A stretch of DNA of 64,000 bases from Rhizobium sp. SSA_523. GTDB taxonomy: Bacteria; Pseudomonadota; Alphaproteobacteria; Rhizobiales; Rhizobiaceae. The notes beneath the pieces are model-generated. The model worked only from the letters and a program-made list of their open reading frames with translations, was not told the DNA's origin and ran no database searches. Below are positions 1 through 9,448 of the stretch, piece by piece. The stretch is from positions 1,674,001 through 1,738,000 of the forward strand of contig NZ_CP129382.1 of assembly GCF_030435705.1 (NCBI RefSeq). Direction: 5' to 3'. The first letter of the stretch is position 1. Every line of letters starts with the position of its first letter. A program made the position numbers and the translations under genes.

Positions 1-711
1 GGCTATGACCGCCTGATCGAAAACCCGGCGGCCTTCTACATCACCTTCGACAATAAGGAAGTCGGCCGCCTGCAGGCAAAGGAAGTCTTCAAGGTGAAGC
101 CGGAAGGCAATTACGTCTTCATCAAGGGCTCGTCTTCCGATCCGAACGCCGATTTCCTCTTCGCCGGCCAGATGGAAGTGCTGAAGGCCGCCATGGATTC
201 CGGCAAGGTCAAGAATGTCGGCGAGGCCTATACCGACGGTTGGAAGCCTGAAAATGCCCAGAAGAACATGGAACAGTTCCTGACCAAGAACAACAACAAG
301 GTGGATGCCGTCGTGGCATCGAATGACGGCACGGCCGGCGGCGCCATCGCGGCGCTTTCCGCCCAGGGCCTGGCCGGATCCGTTCCGGTCTCCGGTCAGG
401 ACGGCGATGCGGCGGCGCTCAACCGCGTCGCGCTCGGCACCCAGACCGTCTCCGTCTGGAAGGACGCGCGCGAACTGGGCAAGAATGCCGCCGAGATCGC
501 CGTGGCGCTGGCCGATGGCAAGACCATGGACGAGATCAAGGGCGTGCAGACCTTTGACGGCGGCCCGCAGAAGGTGCCGATGAAGTCCGTCTTCCTGACC
601 CCGATGGCGATCACCAAGGACAATCTGAACGTCGTCATCGACGCCGGCTGGATCACCAAGGCCGCTGCCTGCCAGGGCGTGAAGGCCGGCACGCTGAAGG
701 CCTGCGATTGA
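1..711 (+). CDS. xylF: D-xylose ABC transporter substrate-binding protein, 3' part
   Basis: Periplasmic sugar-binding protein (peripla_BP_4/XylF type) that delivers xylose to the XylH/XylG importer. The reading frame is open from base 1, so the signal peptide and N-terminal lobe lie outside the window; 236 codons remain. Recognisable pieces are [31 protein letters not shown] and [13 protein letters not shown], which are ligand-binding and hinge segments of XylF, and two Cys near the C-terminus (AACQG, KACD). It is followed in the same direction by the permease and ATPase genes. The GTG at base 94 is internal, not the start. The xylose assignment rests on remembered family similarity; a related pentose is possible. 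Confidence 0.9.
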   Translation, partial: GYDRLIENPAAFYITFDNKEVGRLQAKEVFKVKPEGNYVFIKGSSSDPNADFLFAGQMEVLKAAMDSGKVKNVGEAYTDGWKPENAQKNMEQFLTKNNNKVDAVVASNDGTAGGAIAALSAQGLAGSVPVSGQDGDAAALNRVALGTQTVSVWKDARELGKNAAEIAVALADGKTMDEIKGVQTFDGGPQKVPMKSVFLTPMAITKDNLNVVIDAGWITKAAACQGVKAGTLKACD

Positions 712-730
712 TCTGACAAAGAGCATGGCC

Positions 731-757
731 GGCGCGTCGCACAAGCGGCGACGCGCC
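731..757 (+). promoter_or_regulatory. Intercistronic stem-loop between xylF and xylH
   Basis: A perfect 10-bp GC-rich stem (GGCGCGTCGC / GCGACGCGCC) with a 7-nt loop lies 20 nt after the xylF stop and has no T tract. Such hairpins after binding-protein genes usually protect the upstream mRNA or attenuate transcription, giving more binding protein than permease. The structure is seen; the role is inferred. Confidence 0.55.
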
Positions 758-822
758 AACCGCCCGTTCCCCGTCCCGACCAGGGAGGAACCGGCACGAC
801 AAAGAGGGAGAACGGCAAGGGC

Positions 823-2133
823 ATGGCCGACGTAACCAATGTCAATCGGGCGGCGACCACCACGCCCGCCGAAAACCCGATCAAGCGATTGCTGAGGGCG
901 ACAGAGCTCGATACCCGCCTGCTCGGCATGATCGGCGCCATGCTGATCATCTGGATCGGCTTCGACATCTTCACCGAGGGTCTTTTCCTGACCCCGCGCA
1001 ACCTCTGGAACCTCTCGGTTCAGACCGCCTCCGTCGCGGTCATGGCAACCGGCATGGTGCTGGTCATCGTGACGCGCAATATCGATCTGTCGGTCGGCTC
1101 CATCCTGGGATTTGTCGGCATGATCATGGGCGTGCTGCAGGCGGAAATCCTGCCGCAATTTCTGGGCTTCGAGCATCCGCTGATCTGGGTGATCGCGCTT
1201 TCGGCCGGCATTCTACTGGGCGCCGCCATCGGCGCGCTGCATGGCACGATCATCGCCTTTCTGAACGTTCCCTCCTTCATCGTCACGCTCGGCGGACTGC
1301 TGGTCTGGCGCGGCGCGACCTGGTTCGTCACCAGCGGCCGCACCGTCGCGCCGATGGATGCCACCTTCCGCCTGATGGGCGGCGGCACCAATGGCTCGAT
1401 CGGCGCCACCTGGAGCTGGGTCGTCGGGCTTCTGGCCTGCGCGGCCATCGTCGCCATCATCCTGAATTCGCGCCGCCAGCGCCTGCGCTTCGGCTTTCCC
1501 TTGCGGCCCGTCTGGGCAGAGGTCTTCCTGGCCTCCGTTGCCTGCCTTCTCGTCCTCATCGCAATCTGGATCGTCAACAGCTATCCCTGGCCGGTCAATA
1601 TCGCCCGCCGCTATGCGGATGCCAACGGCATTGCCTGGCCGGATGGCGGCCTGTTCATTTCGCACGGGATAGCCGTTCCGGTGCTGATAGCGCTGGCCGT
1701 CGGCATCGTGATGACCTTCATTTCCACCCGTCTGCGCTTCGGCCGCTATGTCTTTGCCATTGGCGGCAATCCGGAAGCCGCCGAACTGGCCGGCATCAAG
1801 ACCCGCTGGGTGACGGTGAAGATCTTTGCGCTGATGGGCGCGCTCTGCGCCATCGCCGCGGCCATTTCCACCGCCCGGCTGAATGCCGCAACCAATGCGC
1901 AGGGCGAGCTGGACGAACTCTATACCATCGCCGCGGCGGTCATCGGCGGCACCTCGCTCGCCGGCGGCACGGGAACGATTGCCGGCGCCATGCTCGGCGC
2001 GCTGGTCATGCAGTCGCTTCAATCCGGCATGGTGCTTCTGGGAATCGACACGCCCTTCCAGCGCATCGTGGTGGGCATCGTCCTGGTGGTGGCTGTCTGG
2101 CTCGACACCATCTATCGCGGCCGCAGCCGGTAA
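823..2133 (+). CDS. xylH: Sugar (xylose) ABC transporter permease
   Basis: Inner-membrane permease of the BPD_transp_2 (RbsC/XylH) family, 436 aa, which forms the translocation path for the sugar delivered by XylF. After a polar cytoplasmic N-terminus of about 45 residues there are roughly ten hydrophobic segments. Family motifs seen are [15 protein letters not shown] (about residue 86) and the C-terminal run [20 protein letters not shown] longer middle region (about residues 215-270, with [10 protein letters not shown]) fits the XylH type, which is larger than RbsC. The XylG start lies 11 nt downstream, consistent with one operon. Confidence 0.93.
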   Translation: MADVTNVNRAATTTPAENPIKRLLRATELDTRLLGMIGAMLIIWIGFDIFTEGLFLTPRNLWNLSVQTASVAVMATGMVLVIVTRNIDLSVGSILGFVGMIMGVLQAEILPQFLGFEHPLIWVIALSAGILLGAAIGALHGTIIAFLNVPSFIVTLGGLLVWRGATWFVTSGRTVAPMDATFRLMGGGTNGSIGATWSWVVGLLACAAIVAIILNSRRQRLRFGFPLRPVWAEVFLASVACLLVLIAIWIVNSYPWPVNIARRYADANGIAWPDGGLFISHGIAVPVLIALAVGIVMTFISTRLRFGRYVFAIGGNPEAAELAGIKTRWVTVKIFALMGALCAIAAAISTARLNAATNAQGELDELYTIAAAVIGGTSLAGGTGTIAGAMLGALVMQSLQSGMVLLGIDTPFQRIVVGIVLVVAVWLDTIYRGRSR

Positions 2134-2144
2134 GGGAGGACATC

Positions 2145-2948
2145 ATGTCAGACACACAATCGACCGCCCGTCCGCAGACCCCGCTTGTCGAAATGCGCGA
2201 CATCTCGATCTCCTTCGGCGGCATTCACGCCGTCGACCGGGCATCCGTCGACCTGCATGCCGGCGAGGTCGTCGCGCTTCTCGGTCACAACGGCGCCGGC
2301 AAATCCACCCTGATCAAGGTTCTTTCGGGCGCCTATCGCCGCGACAACGGCGAGATCCTGATCAATGGCGAACCGGCCGAGATCGGCAATCCGCGCGATG
2401 CCAAGAAATACGGCATCGAGACGATCTACCAGACGCTCGCCGTCGCCGACAATGTGGATGCCGCCGCCAATCTCTATCTCGGACGCGAATTGCAGACCCC
2501 CTGGGGCACGCTGGACGACGTGGCGATGGAGGCCAAGGCGCGGGAGGTCATGGGACGGCTGAACCCCAATTTCCGCCGCTTCAAGGAACCGGTCAAGGCG
2601 CTCTCCGGCGGCCAGCGGCAATCGGTGGCGATCGCCCGGGCGATCCTCTTCGATGCCCGCATCCTCATCATGGACGAGCCGACCGCGGCGCTCGGCCCGC
2701 AGGAAACCGCGCAGGTCGGCGAGCTGATCACCCAGCTGAAGCGGGAGGGCATCGGCATCTTCCTGATCAGCCACGACATTCACGATGTCTTCGATCTGGC
2801 CGACCGCGTCTTCGTCATGAAGAACGGCCGCGTCGTGGGCCATGCCCGCACGCAGGATGTCACCAAGGATGAAGTGCTGGGCATGATCATCCTCGGCAAG
2901 GTGCCTCCCGGCGCCATTCCGGGTCCGGGCGCCATGCAGGAGGCCTGA
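2145..2948 (+). CDS. xylG: Sugar (xylose) ABC transporter ATP-binding protein
   Basis: ATPase of the importer, 267 aa. Walker [10 protein letters not shown] (about residue 48), signature LSGGQRQ (about 156), Walker [13 protein letters not shown] and the switch His in LISHDIHDV are all present. It has a single ABC domain, whereas E. coli XylG and RbsA have two fused ABC domains (about 500 aa). Single-domain versions (FrcA-like) are common in rhizobia, so this is probably complete and works as a homodimer. The start follows GGGAGG upstream of ATG. It is the last gene of the transporter set, before a strong hairpin. Confidence 0.92.
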   Translation: MSDTQSTARPQTPLVEMRDISISFGGIHAVDRASVDLHAGEVVALLGHNGAGKSTLIKVLSGAYRRDNGEILINGEPAEIGNPRDAKKYGIETIYQTLAVADNVDAAANLYLGRELQTPWGTLDDVAMEAKAREVMGRLNPNFRRFKEPVKALSGGQRQSVAIARAILFDARILIMDEPTAALGPQETAQVGELITQLKREGIGIFLISHDIHDVFDLADRVFVMKNGRVVGHARTQDVTKDEVLGMIILGKVPPGAIPGPGAMQEA

Positions 2949-2970
2949 GCCCGAAAGCTGAAGCTTTCCA

Positions 2971-3002
2971 CAAGACGCAGCGCCCGCCAGCGCTGCGTCT
3001 TG
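2971..3002 (+). terminator. Strong hairpin closing the xyl operon
   Basis: A perfect 13-bp inverted repeat (CAAGACGCAGCGC / GCGCTGCGTCTTG) with a 6-nt loop lies 23 nt after the xylG stop. There is no T tract, so it is either a Rho-assisted terminator or an mRNA 3'-end stabiliser. Confidence 0.6.
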
Positions 3003-3129
3003 GCATGAACGGCCTGTGAGCGCCGGCTTTGTGACAAAAATGCAATAGTTCAGGCCAGCGGCGATTGACCGCCCCTCCCCCGCACTCCATGATAGGTGTC
3101 TCTGTTCAATACGACTTGGGAGGGTCACC

Positions 3130-4089
3130 ATGAAGCAGATTACCCGACGCGCCGTTCTTGCCACCGCCATTGCCGCGGGACTGACGGCTGCCGCCCCCTC
3201 GGCCAAGGCTGCCGAATTCATCAACGTGCTGACCGGCGGCACATCGGGTGTCTATTACCCGCTCGGTGTCGCGCTGTCGGAAATCTACGGCGCCGGAATC
3301 AAGGATTCCCGCACGCAGGTTCAGGCGACCAAGGCCTCCGTCGAAAACCTCAACCTGCTCCAGGCCGGCCGCGGCGAAATCGGCTTTGCCCTCGGCGACT
3401 CGGTCAAGATGGCCTGGGAGGGCAACAAGGAGGCGGGCTTCCCCGGCAAGCTTGACAAGCTGCGCGGCATTGCCGGTATCTACGCCAATTATGTGCAGAT
3501 CGTCGCCTCAAAGGATTCCGGCGTGACATCGCTCGCCGAACTGAAGGGCAAGAGCCTCTCGGTCGGCGCGCCGAAATCCGGCACGGAGCTGAATGCAAGG
3601 CAGATCATGGAAGCCGCCGGCATGAGCTACAAGGATCTCGGCAAGACCGAATATCTGCCCTTTGCCGAATCGGTCGAACTGATCAAGAACCGCCAGCTCG
3701 ACGCGACGCTGCAATCGGCGGGCCTCGGCGTCGCCTCGATCCGCGACCTGGCAAGCTCCGTGCCGATCAATGTGGTGGCCGTGCCTGCCGATGTGGTGAA
3801 CAAGATCGGCTCGCCCTACATCGCCGCGACCATTCCCGCCGGCACCTATGAGGGTCAGGCCGGCGATGTGCCGACCGCCGCGGTCGGCAATTTCCTCATC
3901 ACCCATTCCGGCGTCTCCGACGAGACGGCCTATCAGATGACCAAGCTTCTGTTCGACAACCTGCCGAAGCTGACCGCATCGCATGCGGCCGCCAAGGCAA
4001 TCGACGTGAAGAAGGCGCTGGATGGCATGCCGGTGCCGCTGCATCCGGGAGCGGAGCGCTATTACAAGGAAGTCGGCCTGATCAAGTAA
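3130..4089 (+). CDS. TAXI-family TRAP transporter solute-binding protein
   Basis: Periplasmic solute-binding subunit of a TRAP importer of the TAXI (TRAP-associated extracytoplasmic immunogenic) type, 319 aa. It has an export signal of about 27 residues ending PSAKAAE; the TRR near the start is only a weak Tat-like pattern. Family motifs are LTGGTSGVYYPLG at the mature N-terminus and LSVGAPKSGTELNARQI in the middle. The ATG follows GGGAGG at a good spacing. The permease lies about 310 nt downstream on the same strand. The ligand cannot be told from sequence; characterised TAXI systems import glutamate or other organic acids. Confidence 0.92.
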   Translation: MKQITRRAVLATAIAAGLTAAAPSAKAAEFINVLTGGTSGVYYPLGVALSEIYGAGIKDSRTQVQATKASVENLNLLQAGRGEIGFALGDSVKMAWEGNKEAGFPGKLDKLRGIAGIYANYVQIVASKDSGVTSLAELKGKSLSVGAPKSGTELNARQIMEAAGMSYKDLGKTEYLPFAESVELIKNRQLDATLQSAGLGVASIRDLASSVPINVVAVPADVVNKIGSPYIAATIPAGTYEGQAGDVPTAAVGNFLITHSGVSDETAYQMTKLLFDNLPKLTASHAAAKAIDVKKALDGMPVPLHPGAERYYKEVGLIK

Positions 4090-4149
4090 GGGGCATTTCG
4101 CAGCCCTGACCGAGGCTGCGGCAAGGCAGGCGAGTGTCTCGAAAGACCC

Positions 4150-4300
4150 TCGCTGGCCTGCCGGCCATCTCCCCCGCAAAGGGAGAGACGACAGGCGGCA
4201 CCGCTCTCCTCATCGGGGATTGCCAGCCGCTGGGGGCAGCTTTGGCGCGGCAGGTTAGCCCCTTCCCCTTGGCGGGAAGGGTTGGGGAGAGGCGCCTTCC
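4150..4300. repeat. RIME-like intergenic mosaic element, degraded copy
   Basis: The 313-nt gap between the TAXI binding protein and its permease holds no gene. It carries CCTGCCGGCCATCTCCCCC followed by AAGGGAGAGAC and, at its far end, a CCCCTTCCCCTTGGCGGGAAGGGTTGGGG hairpin-like stretch (written here in outline). The core CCTGCCGG-CATCTCCC matches the ends of the intact element at 34080-34260, so the two belong to one repeat family, the rhizobial RIME class as I know it. Here the two ends no longer match. Confidence 0.5.
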
Positions 4301-4402
4301 TGTCGCGTGAACAGCCCCGGAATAGCCTCGGGGACCACCGGGACGACGGATGGGCGGCGACACCGACAGGATGCACAGGCACAGCAAGGTGATGGGACAC
4401 GC

Positions 4403-6511
4403 ATGACTGAGACGCGGATGAACGAACAGCTGCAGATGCCGGCCGATGACGATCATGTCGAGGGCCTGCCGGCCGGTTTCGGCATTGGAACCATGGGCCG
4501 CATCGCCTTTGCGATCGCCATTGCCTTCTCGCTCTTCCAGCTCTGGACCGCCGCTTATGGTACGCTGCCAAGTCAGGTCGTGCGTGCCATGCATGTGGGC
4601 TTCCTGCTGCTTCTGGGCTTTGGCCTGATCGGCAATCTGATGGCCAAGGGGCGCGCCGCAAAGGCCTGGTTCTGGACGCTTGGCGTTCTCGGCTTTCTGA
4701 CCGGCATCTATAACTGGATCTTCTACGAGGAGCTGATCCTCAGGAGCGGCTTTCTCAGCCATGCCGATCTGGTGGTCGGCACCCTGCTCCTTGTCCTTGT
4801 CTTCGAAGGCGCCCGCCGCCTGATGGGCCTGCCGCTGACGATCATTTCCGGCCTGTTTCTCGCCTATTGCTTCCTCGGCCAATACATGCCCGGCGCCTTC
4901 GTGCATCGCGGCTATGATTTCGAGCAGGTGATCGAACACTTCTCCTTCGGCACCGAGGGCATATACGGGACGCCGATCTATGTATCGGCGGCCTATATCT
5001 TCATTTTCGTGGTCTTTGCCTCCTTCCTGGAGCGCGGCGGCATGCTCGGCCTGTTCAACGATTTCGCGCTTGGCATGGTCGGATCCTGGCGCGGCGGGCC
5101 TGCCCAGGTCTGCGTCCTGTCCTCGGCGCTGATGGGCACGATCTCCGGCTCCGGCGTCGCCAATGTCGTGGCCAGCGGCCAGTTCACCATTCCGCTGATG
5201 AAGCGCTTCGGCTTCCGCTCCGCCTTTGCCGGCGGCGTCGAGGCGACCTCCTCGATGGGCGGGCAGATCATGCCGCCGGTCATGGGAGCCGTCGCCTTCA
5301 TCATGGCCGAGACGCTGAACGTGCCCTATGCGGAAATCGTCAAGGCGGCGCTCATCCCGGCCATTCTCTATTTCGGCGTGTGCTTCTGGATGGTCTATCT
5401 GGAAGCGGGCAAAGCGGGCCTGGCCGGCATGAACAAGGCCGAGCTTCCCAATCCCTGGGCCGCGCTGAAGGAGCACTGGCCTCTGATCCTGCCGCTGGGT
5501 GCCCTGATCTATCTGCTGTTTGCCGGCTATACGCCGATCTTCGCCGGCACCATGGGCCTGGCGCTCGTGGTCGTGCTTCTGCTCGGCATGCCGATCGCCG
5601 CCAGCATCGGCCCCTTCGCCTTCCGCATCCTGTTCTGGCTCATCGTCGGCCTGGCAGCCAGCAGCTTCCTGAAATTCGGGGTGGACGTGCTGATCCTGGT
5701 TATCGTCGCGCTGATCGGCCTCTGCCTCACGCGCAATGGCGGCCGTGAAACGCTGCTGATCTGCCGCGACGCGCTGGCCCAAGGCGCCAAGAATGCCCTG
5801 CCGGTCGGCATAGCCTGCGCCATTGTCGGCATCGTCATCGGCACGCTGACCCTCACCGGCATCGCCTCCACCTTTATCGGCGCCATCATCCGCATCGGCG
5901 AAGAGCATCTCTTCCTGTCGCTGGTGCTGACGATGATCACCTGCCTGATCCTGGGCATGGGCATTCCCACCATCCCCAATTACATCATCACCTCCTCGCT
6001 AGCCGGCCCTGCCCTGCTGGAGCTTGGCGTGCCGCTGATCGTCAGCCACATGTTCGTCTTCTATTTCGGCATCATGGCGGATCTGACGCCGCCGGTTGCA
6101 CTCGCCTGCTTTGCCGCGGCGCCCATGGCGAAAACCTCCGGCCTGAAGATTTCCATCGAGGCGACCAAGCTCGCCACGGCCGGCTTCGTCGTGCCGTTCA
6201 TGGCGGTTTATGCGCCGGCGCTGATGCTGCAGGATGCCGGCCCGATCAGCGAAAGCTGGGGCTATCCGGTGGAAGTCGCCTATCTCTTTGTGAAGGCCTG
6301 TTTCGGCATCGCCCTTTGGGGGATTGCCGTTGTCGGCTTCCTGCGCGCCCGGCTGAATGGTCTCGAGCGGCTCGTTGCGCTTGGCGCGGGCGCGTGCCTC
6401 GTGGTGGCGCTGCCGCTGACGGATGAGATCGGCTTTGCCCTCGGCATCGGCTTCATCCTCTATCATATCGTCAAGACCCGCCGGCAAAAGATGCCGGAAG
6501 CGACCGTATGA
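4403..6511 (+). CDS. TRAP transporter fused large/small permease (4TM/12TM)
   Basis: Inner-membrane TRAP permease of 702 aa in which the small (DctQ-like) and large (DctM-like) subunits are fused, the usual form in TAXI systems. Many hydrophobic segments are spread over the length. DctM-type motifs include SALMGTISGSGVANVVASGQ, EATSSMGGQIMPPVMGAVAF and GMGIPTIPNYIITSSLAGPA, and ADLTPPVALACFAAAPMA is near the C-terminus. An upstream in-frame start at 4307 would add 32 hydrophilic residues translated from the repeat-bearing leader. The ATG at 4403 is preferred. Confidence 0.92.
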   Translation: MTETRMNEQLQMPADDDHVEGLPAGFGIGTMGRIAFAIAIAFSLFQLWTAAYGTLPSQVVRAMHVGFLLLLGFGLIGNLMAKGRAAKAWFWTLGVLGFLTGIYNWIFYEELILRSGFLSHADLVVGTLLLVLVFEGARRLMGLPLTIISGLFLAYCFLGQYMPGAFVHRGYDFEQVIEHFSFGTEGIYGTPIYVSAAYIFIFVVFASFLERGGMLGLFNDFALGMVGSWRGGPAQVCVLSSALMGTISGSGVANVVASGQFTIPLMKRFGFRSAFAGGVEATSSMGGQIMPPVMGAVAFIMAETLNVPYAEIVKAALIPAILYFGVCFWMVYLEAGKAGLAGMNKAELPNPWAALKEHWPLILPLGALIYLLFAGYTPIFAGTMGLALVVVLLLGMPIAASIGPFAFRILFWLIVGLAASSFLKFGVDVLILVIVALIGLCLTRNGGRETLLICRDALAQGAKNALPVGIACAIVGIVIGTLTLTGIASTFIGAIIRIGEEHLFLSLVLTMITCLILGMGIPTIPNYIITSSLAGPALLELGVPLIVSHMFVFYFGIMADLTPPVALACFAAAPMAKTSGLKISIEATKLATAGFVVPFMAVYAPALMLQDAGPISESWGYPVEVAYLFVKACFGIALWGIAVVGFLRARLNGLERLVALGAGACLVVALPLTDEIGFALGIGFILYHIVKTRRQKMPEATV

Positions 6512-6876
6512 GCCTGTGTCTCGTTGCCGCGGGCAAGACGGCCGTCCTGGCCGTCTCCGCCTTTACCCTCAGTTGGACCCATTCGGTGGAAAAGGTCGAG
6601 TGGCGGGAGCATTATGCGGTAACGCCTGCCGGCCTGGTCCTCACCGAAGCCGCCGTCAAGGGATCCGGCGCCGGAATGGAACCCGGCGACGGCGCGGTGC
6701 TCAGAGAGGGTTGGTGGGTATGGCGGCCCGACCGCAAGCCGCTGCCAAAGCTCGATCTCGCGGCCTCCGGCGCGACCGTCAGCGATTGGCAGCTCTGCCA
6801 CGCCGACGGCTGCCTCGATCTTGGAAAGGCGGCGGGAGCCGATACGCAGATCATGCCCTGCAGCAGGACACCGTGA
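6508..6876 (+). CDS. DUF1850 domain protein, TAXI-TRAP partner
   Basis: Small protein of 122 aa whose ATG overlaps the permease stop (ATGA), indicating translational coupling. It has one hydrophobic N-terminal segment (about residues 5-23, a signal or anchor), then SVEKVEWREHYAVTPAGLVL, GSGAGMEPGDGAV and a Cys pair in WQLCHADGCLDL. This is the DUF1850 pattern, which in many proteobacteria sits beside TAXI TRAP transporters. Its role is unknown. The linkage and the exported small-domain layout suggest an accessory or assembly factor for the transporter; that is inference. Confidence 0.8.
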   Translation: MSLCLVAAGKTAVLAVSAFTLSWTHSVEKVEWREHYAVTPAGLVLTEAAVKGSGAGMEPGDGAVLREGWWVWRPDRKPLPKLDLAASGATVSDWQLCHADGCLDLGKAAGADTQIMPCSRTP

Positions 6877-6933
6877 CGGCGCGATCGAAAGCGTCCGTCA
6901 CCTTCCTTCAGCGGTCCCGTGGAGCCGAAAGGC

Positions 6934-9063
6934 TCAGCTCCAGCGATCCTTGCCATTGGCCTTTTTCGGCTTGCCCTTTCCGGCAGCGGGCTTTGCCGTC
7001 TTGCCACCGTCCCTGAAGGAGGGCTTTCCACCCTCCTTGAAGGGTGGCTTGCCGCCGTCCTTGAACGATGGCTTGCCGCCATCCTTGAAGGCGGGCTTGC
7101 CATCCTTCTTGAACGGCTTGTCCTGGAAGGGGCGATCGCCGGCAGGCTTGTCGTGGAGGGGCTTGTCGCGGAACGGTTTGTCGAAGCTCTTTGTCTCGCG
7201 CCCCTCGCCCCCGGCATAGGCCGGCTTTGCCTTCGGCTTGTCCTTGGACCATGCCTCGCGGCCCTTGTCGTCGCGCGTCCAGTCCTCGCGCTTGGCCTGG
7301 CGCGGCGCTGCCTCGTTGACGTCCCGGCGCGGCGGGCGCTCGTCGAAGCTGCGCTTTTCGAATGTGCGCGGTTCTGCCTGGCGGGAAAGATCCGGCATGG
7401 CATCCAGCACCGTCACCCGCACGCCGCGCTCCAGCATGCGGTTGGGACCGATGGCCTGCAGGAACTGATCCGCCACATCGGTGGAGAGTTCCACATAGGT
7501 CTCGGTCTGCTGCATCTTGATGGCGCCGATGCCGGCTTTGGTAATGTTGCCGTTGCGGCACAGCATGGGGATCAGCCAGCGCGGTTCGGCATTCTGCTTG
7601 CGCCCCACCGACAAAGACAGCCAGATGGCCGGTCCGAAATCGCCACGCGGCGTGCGCGGTGTCGAGGGGAAGCTCTCGCCCTCTTCGCCGCGTCCGCCCG
7701 GACGGTCGGTGCCGCGCTCACGGGTCTTGCGGCCGGGCGAATCGATCGAGATCTCGATCAGGTCCTCCGGCGCCGCATTGTTGTTGCGATGCAGATTCAC
7801 GAAGGCGGCGGCCAGCTTCTCGGCCCCGTAGGTGGAGACCAGCGTGGCGACGAGATCCTGCTCCTCCTCGCGCACCTCTTCGGCAAAGACCGGATCGGCG
7901 ACGAGGCGCTCATGGTCCCGCGCAATCACCTCCTCGGCGGAAGGCGGCAGCACCCAGGCGGGCGTGACCGTCGCGCCCATCAGCAGGCGTTCGGCCTTGC
8001 GCCGCTGGTTGAGCGGCACGATGAAGGCGCTGATGCCCTTGTTGCCGGCGCGGCCGGTGCGGCCGGAACGGTGCAGCAGGGTTTCCGAATTTGTCGGCAG
8101 ATCCGCATGAATGACCAGTTCGAGGCCCGGCAGATCGATACCGCGCGCCGCCACGTCGGTGGCAATGCAGACGCGGGCACGGCCGTCGCGCATCGCCTGC
8201 AGCGCATGGGTACGCTCGTTCTGGGTGAGTTCGCCGGACAGCGCCACGACGGAGAAATTGCGGTTGCTGAGGCGCGCCGTCAGATGATTGACATTGGCTC
8301 TTGTGGAGCAGAACACGATGGCGTTGCGGGCCTCATAGAAGCGCAGCACGTTGACGATCGCATTTTCGCGATCGGACGGTGCGACCATCAAGGCGCGATA
8401 TTCGATATCGGCATGCTGCTTTTCCTCGGACGCCACCTCGATGCGCTTGGCATCGCGCTGATACTGCTTGGCAAGCCTTGCAATACCGGCGGGAACCGTG
8501 GCGGAGAACATCAGCGTGCGCCGGTCATCCGGCGCCTGTTCGAGGATATATTCCAGATCCTCGCGAAAGCCGAGATCCAGCATCTCGTCGGCCTCGTCAA
8601 GAACAGCCACGCGAACGGCCGACATGTCCAGAGCATTGCGGCGGATATGGTCGCAGATACGGCCCGGCGTTCCCACCACGATATGCGCGCCGCGTTCCAG
8701 GACCCGTCTTTCGCTGCGGATATCCATGCCGCCGACACAGCTGGCGATCACCGCCCCGGTCATTTCATACAGCCATTCGAATTCCCGCTTGACCTGCATG
8801 GCGAGTTCACGCGTCGGCGCAATCACCAGCGCCAGCGGGGTCTCGGCGCGGCCGAACCGCTCGGCGCCATCCGGCAGAAGCGTGGAGGCCATGGCCATGC
8901 CGAAGGCGACCGTCTTGCCCGAGCCGGTCTTGGCGGAGACGAGCGCATCGGAATCGTTGAGATCCGGGTTCAGCATCGCCTGCTGCACCGGGGTCAGCGT
9001 TTCGTAGCCGCGTTTCGACAACGCCTTGGCAATCGCCGGAACGGCGTCATTCAGTTCGGACAT
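6934..9063 (-). CDS. DEAD-box ATP-dependent RNA helicase with DbpA-like C-terminal domain
   Basis: Cytoplasmic RNA helicase of 709 aa. Helicase motifs in order are Q motif YETLTPVQQAM, motif I AKTGSGKTVAF, motif II VLDEADEMLDLGF, motif III FSATVP and motif VI LHRSGRTGRAG. After the RecA-like domains a CsdA/DbpA-type RNA-binding domain follows (around ETYVELSTDVADQFLQAIG), then a basic tail with about four 8-residue repeats of the type FKDGGKPS at nt 7005-7110. The ATG at 9063 (MSELNDAV) is preferred to the upstream start at 9135, because homologous helicases begin just before the Q motif. Likely role: ribosome assembly or cold-adapted RNA remodelling. Confidence 0.9.
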   Translation of the reverse strand: MSELNDAVPAIAKALSKRGYETLTPVQQAMLNPDLNDSDALVSAKTGSGKTVAFGMAMASTLLPDGAERFGRAETPLALVIAPTRELAMQVKREFEWLYEMTGAVIASCVGGMDIRSERRVLERGAHIVVGTPGRICDHIRRNALDMSAVRVAVLDEADEMLDLGFREDLEYILEQAPDDRRTLMFSATVPAGIARLAKQYQRDAKRIEVASEEKQHADIEYRALMVAPSDRENAIVNVLRFYEARNAIVFCSTRANVNHLTARLSNRNFSVVALSGELTQNERTHALQAMRDGRARVCIATDVAARGIDLPGLELVIHADLPTNSETLLHRSGRTGRAGNKGISAFIVPLNQRRKAERLLMGATVTPAWVLPPSAEEVIARDHERLVADPVFAEEVREEEQDLVATLVSTYGAEKLAAAFVNLHRNNNAAPEDLIEISIDSPGRKTRERGTDRPGGRGEEGESFPSTPRTPRGDFGPAIWLSLSVGRKQNAEPRWLIPMLCRNGNITKAGIGAIKMQQTETYVELSTDVADQFLQAIGPNRMLERGVRVTVLDAMPDLSRQAEPRTFEKRSFDERPPRRDVNEAAPRQAKREDWTRDDKGREAWSKDKPKAKPAYAGGEGRETKSFDKPFRDKPLHDKPAGDRPFQDKPFKKDGKPAFKDGGKPSFKDGGKPPFKEGGKPSFRDGGKTAKPAAGKGKPKKANGKDRWS

Positions 9064-9448
9064 GGATATGGTCTTTCGGAGCAAGGCGCATTGACGCGCG
9101 AAGGGCCGCGACATGACGCGGCGGATATGGCGCACGCTTTAGCGATTCACGCGCGAAATGTCAAAGAGGATGCGCGGTTCCCGCCATATGGCGCAGGACA
9201 GGCTTAACGGAGAGGCCGGGAAAGCCCACAAGGCTGCGGCCTGTTGCCGCCCGGCCGGTTCGATAAAAGGCAGGGATGATGCGCTTGTTGCCGGTCAGAC
9301 CCCGCTGCTTTCCCGAAGATGTCTTCGAGACTTTGCCTCGGTGTGGATTTGGTCTAGAAGCGCGGCTTCGTGACACTTGAAAAAGCCGCGCATCTCCTCA
9401 TCTTGGAAGAAACGATGGCTCCGACGAGAGCAGAACAGGGAGCCGACA
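9064..9448. other. Divergent intergenic region between helicase and dxs
   Basis: 385 nt without a convincing gene; short ORFs on both strands show no recognisable domain. It must hold both promoters. A 9-bp stem with a 14-nt loop (GCGCGGCTT / AAGCCGCGC, nt 9360-9391) lies about 58 nt before dxs and may be part of its leader. xseB, often found just upstream of dxs in related bacteria, is not visible here. Confidence 0.5.

Noticed and set aside
4082..5908. A 608-codon minus-strand ORF
   Set aside because: It is a shadow of the TRAP permease; charged low-complexity composition, no family.
6919..9207. A 762-codon plus-strand ORF
   Set aside because: It is antisense to the DEAD-box helicase, whose motifs are all intact on the minus strand.
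9064..9448. xseB upstream of dxs
   Set aside because: None of the short frames shows XseB motifs.
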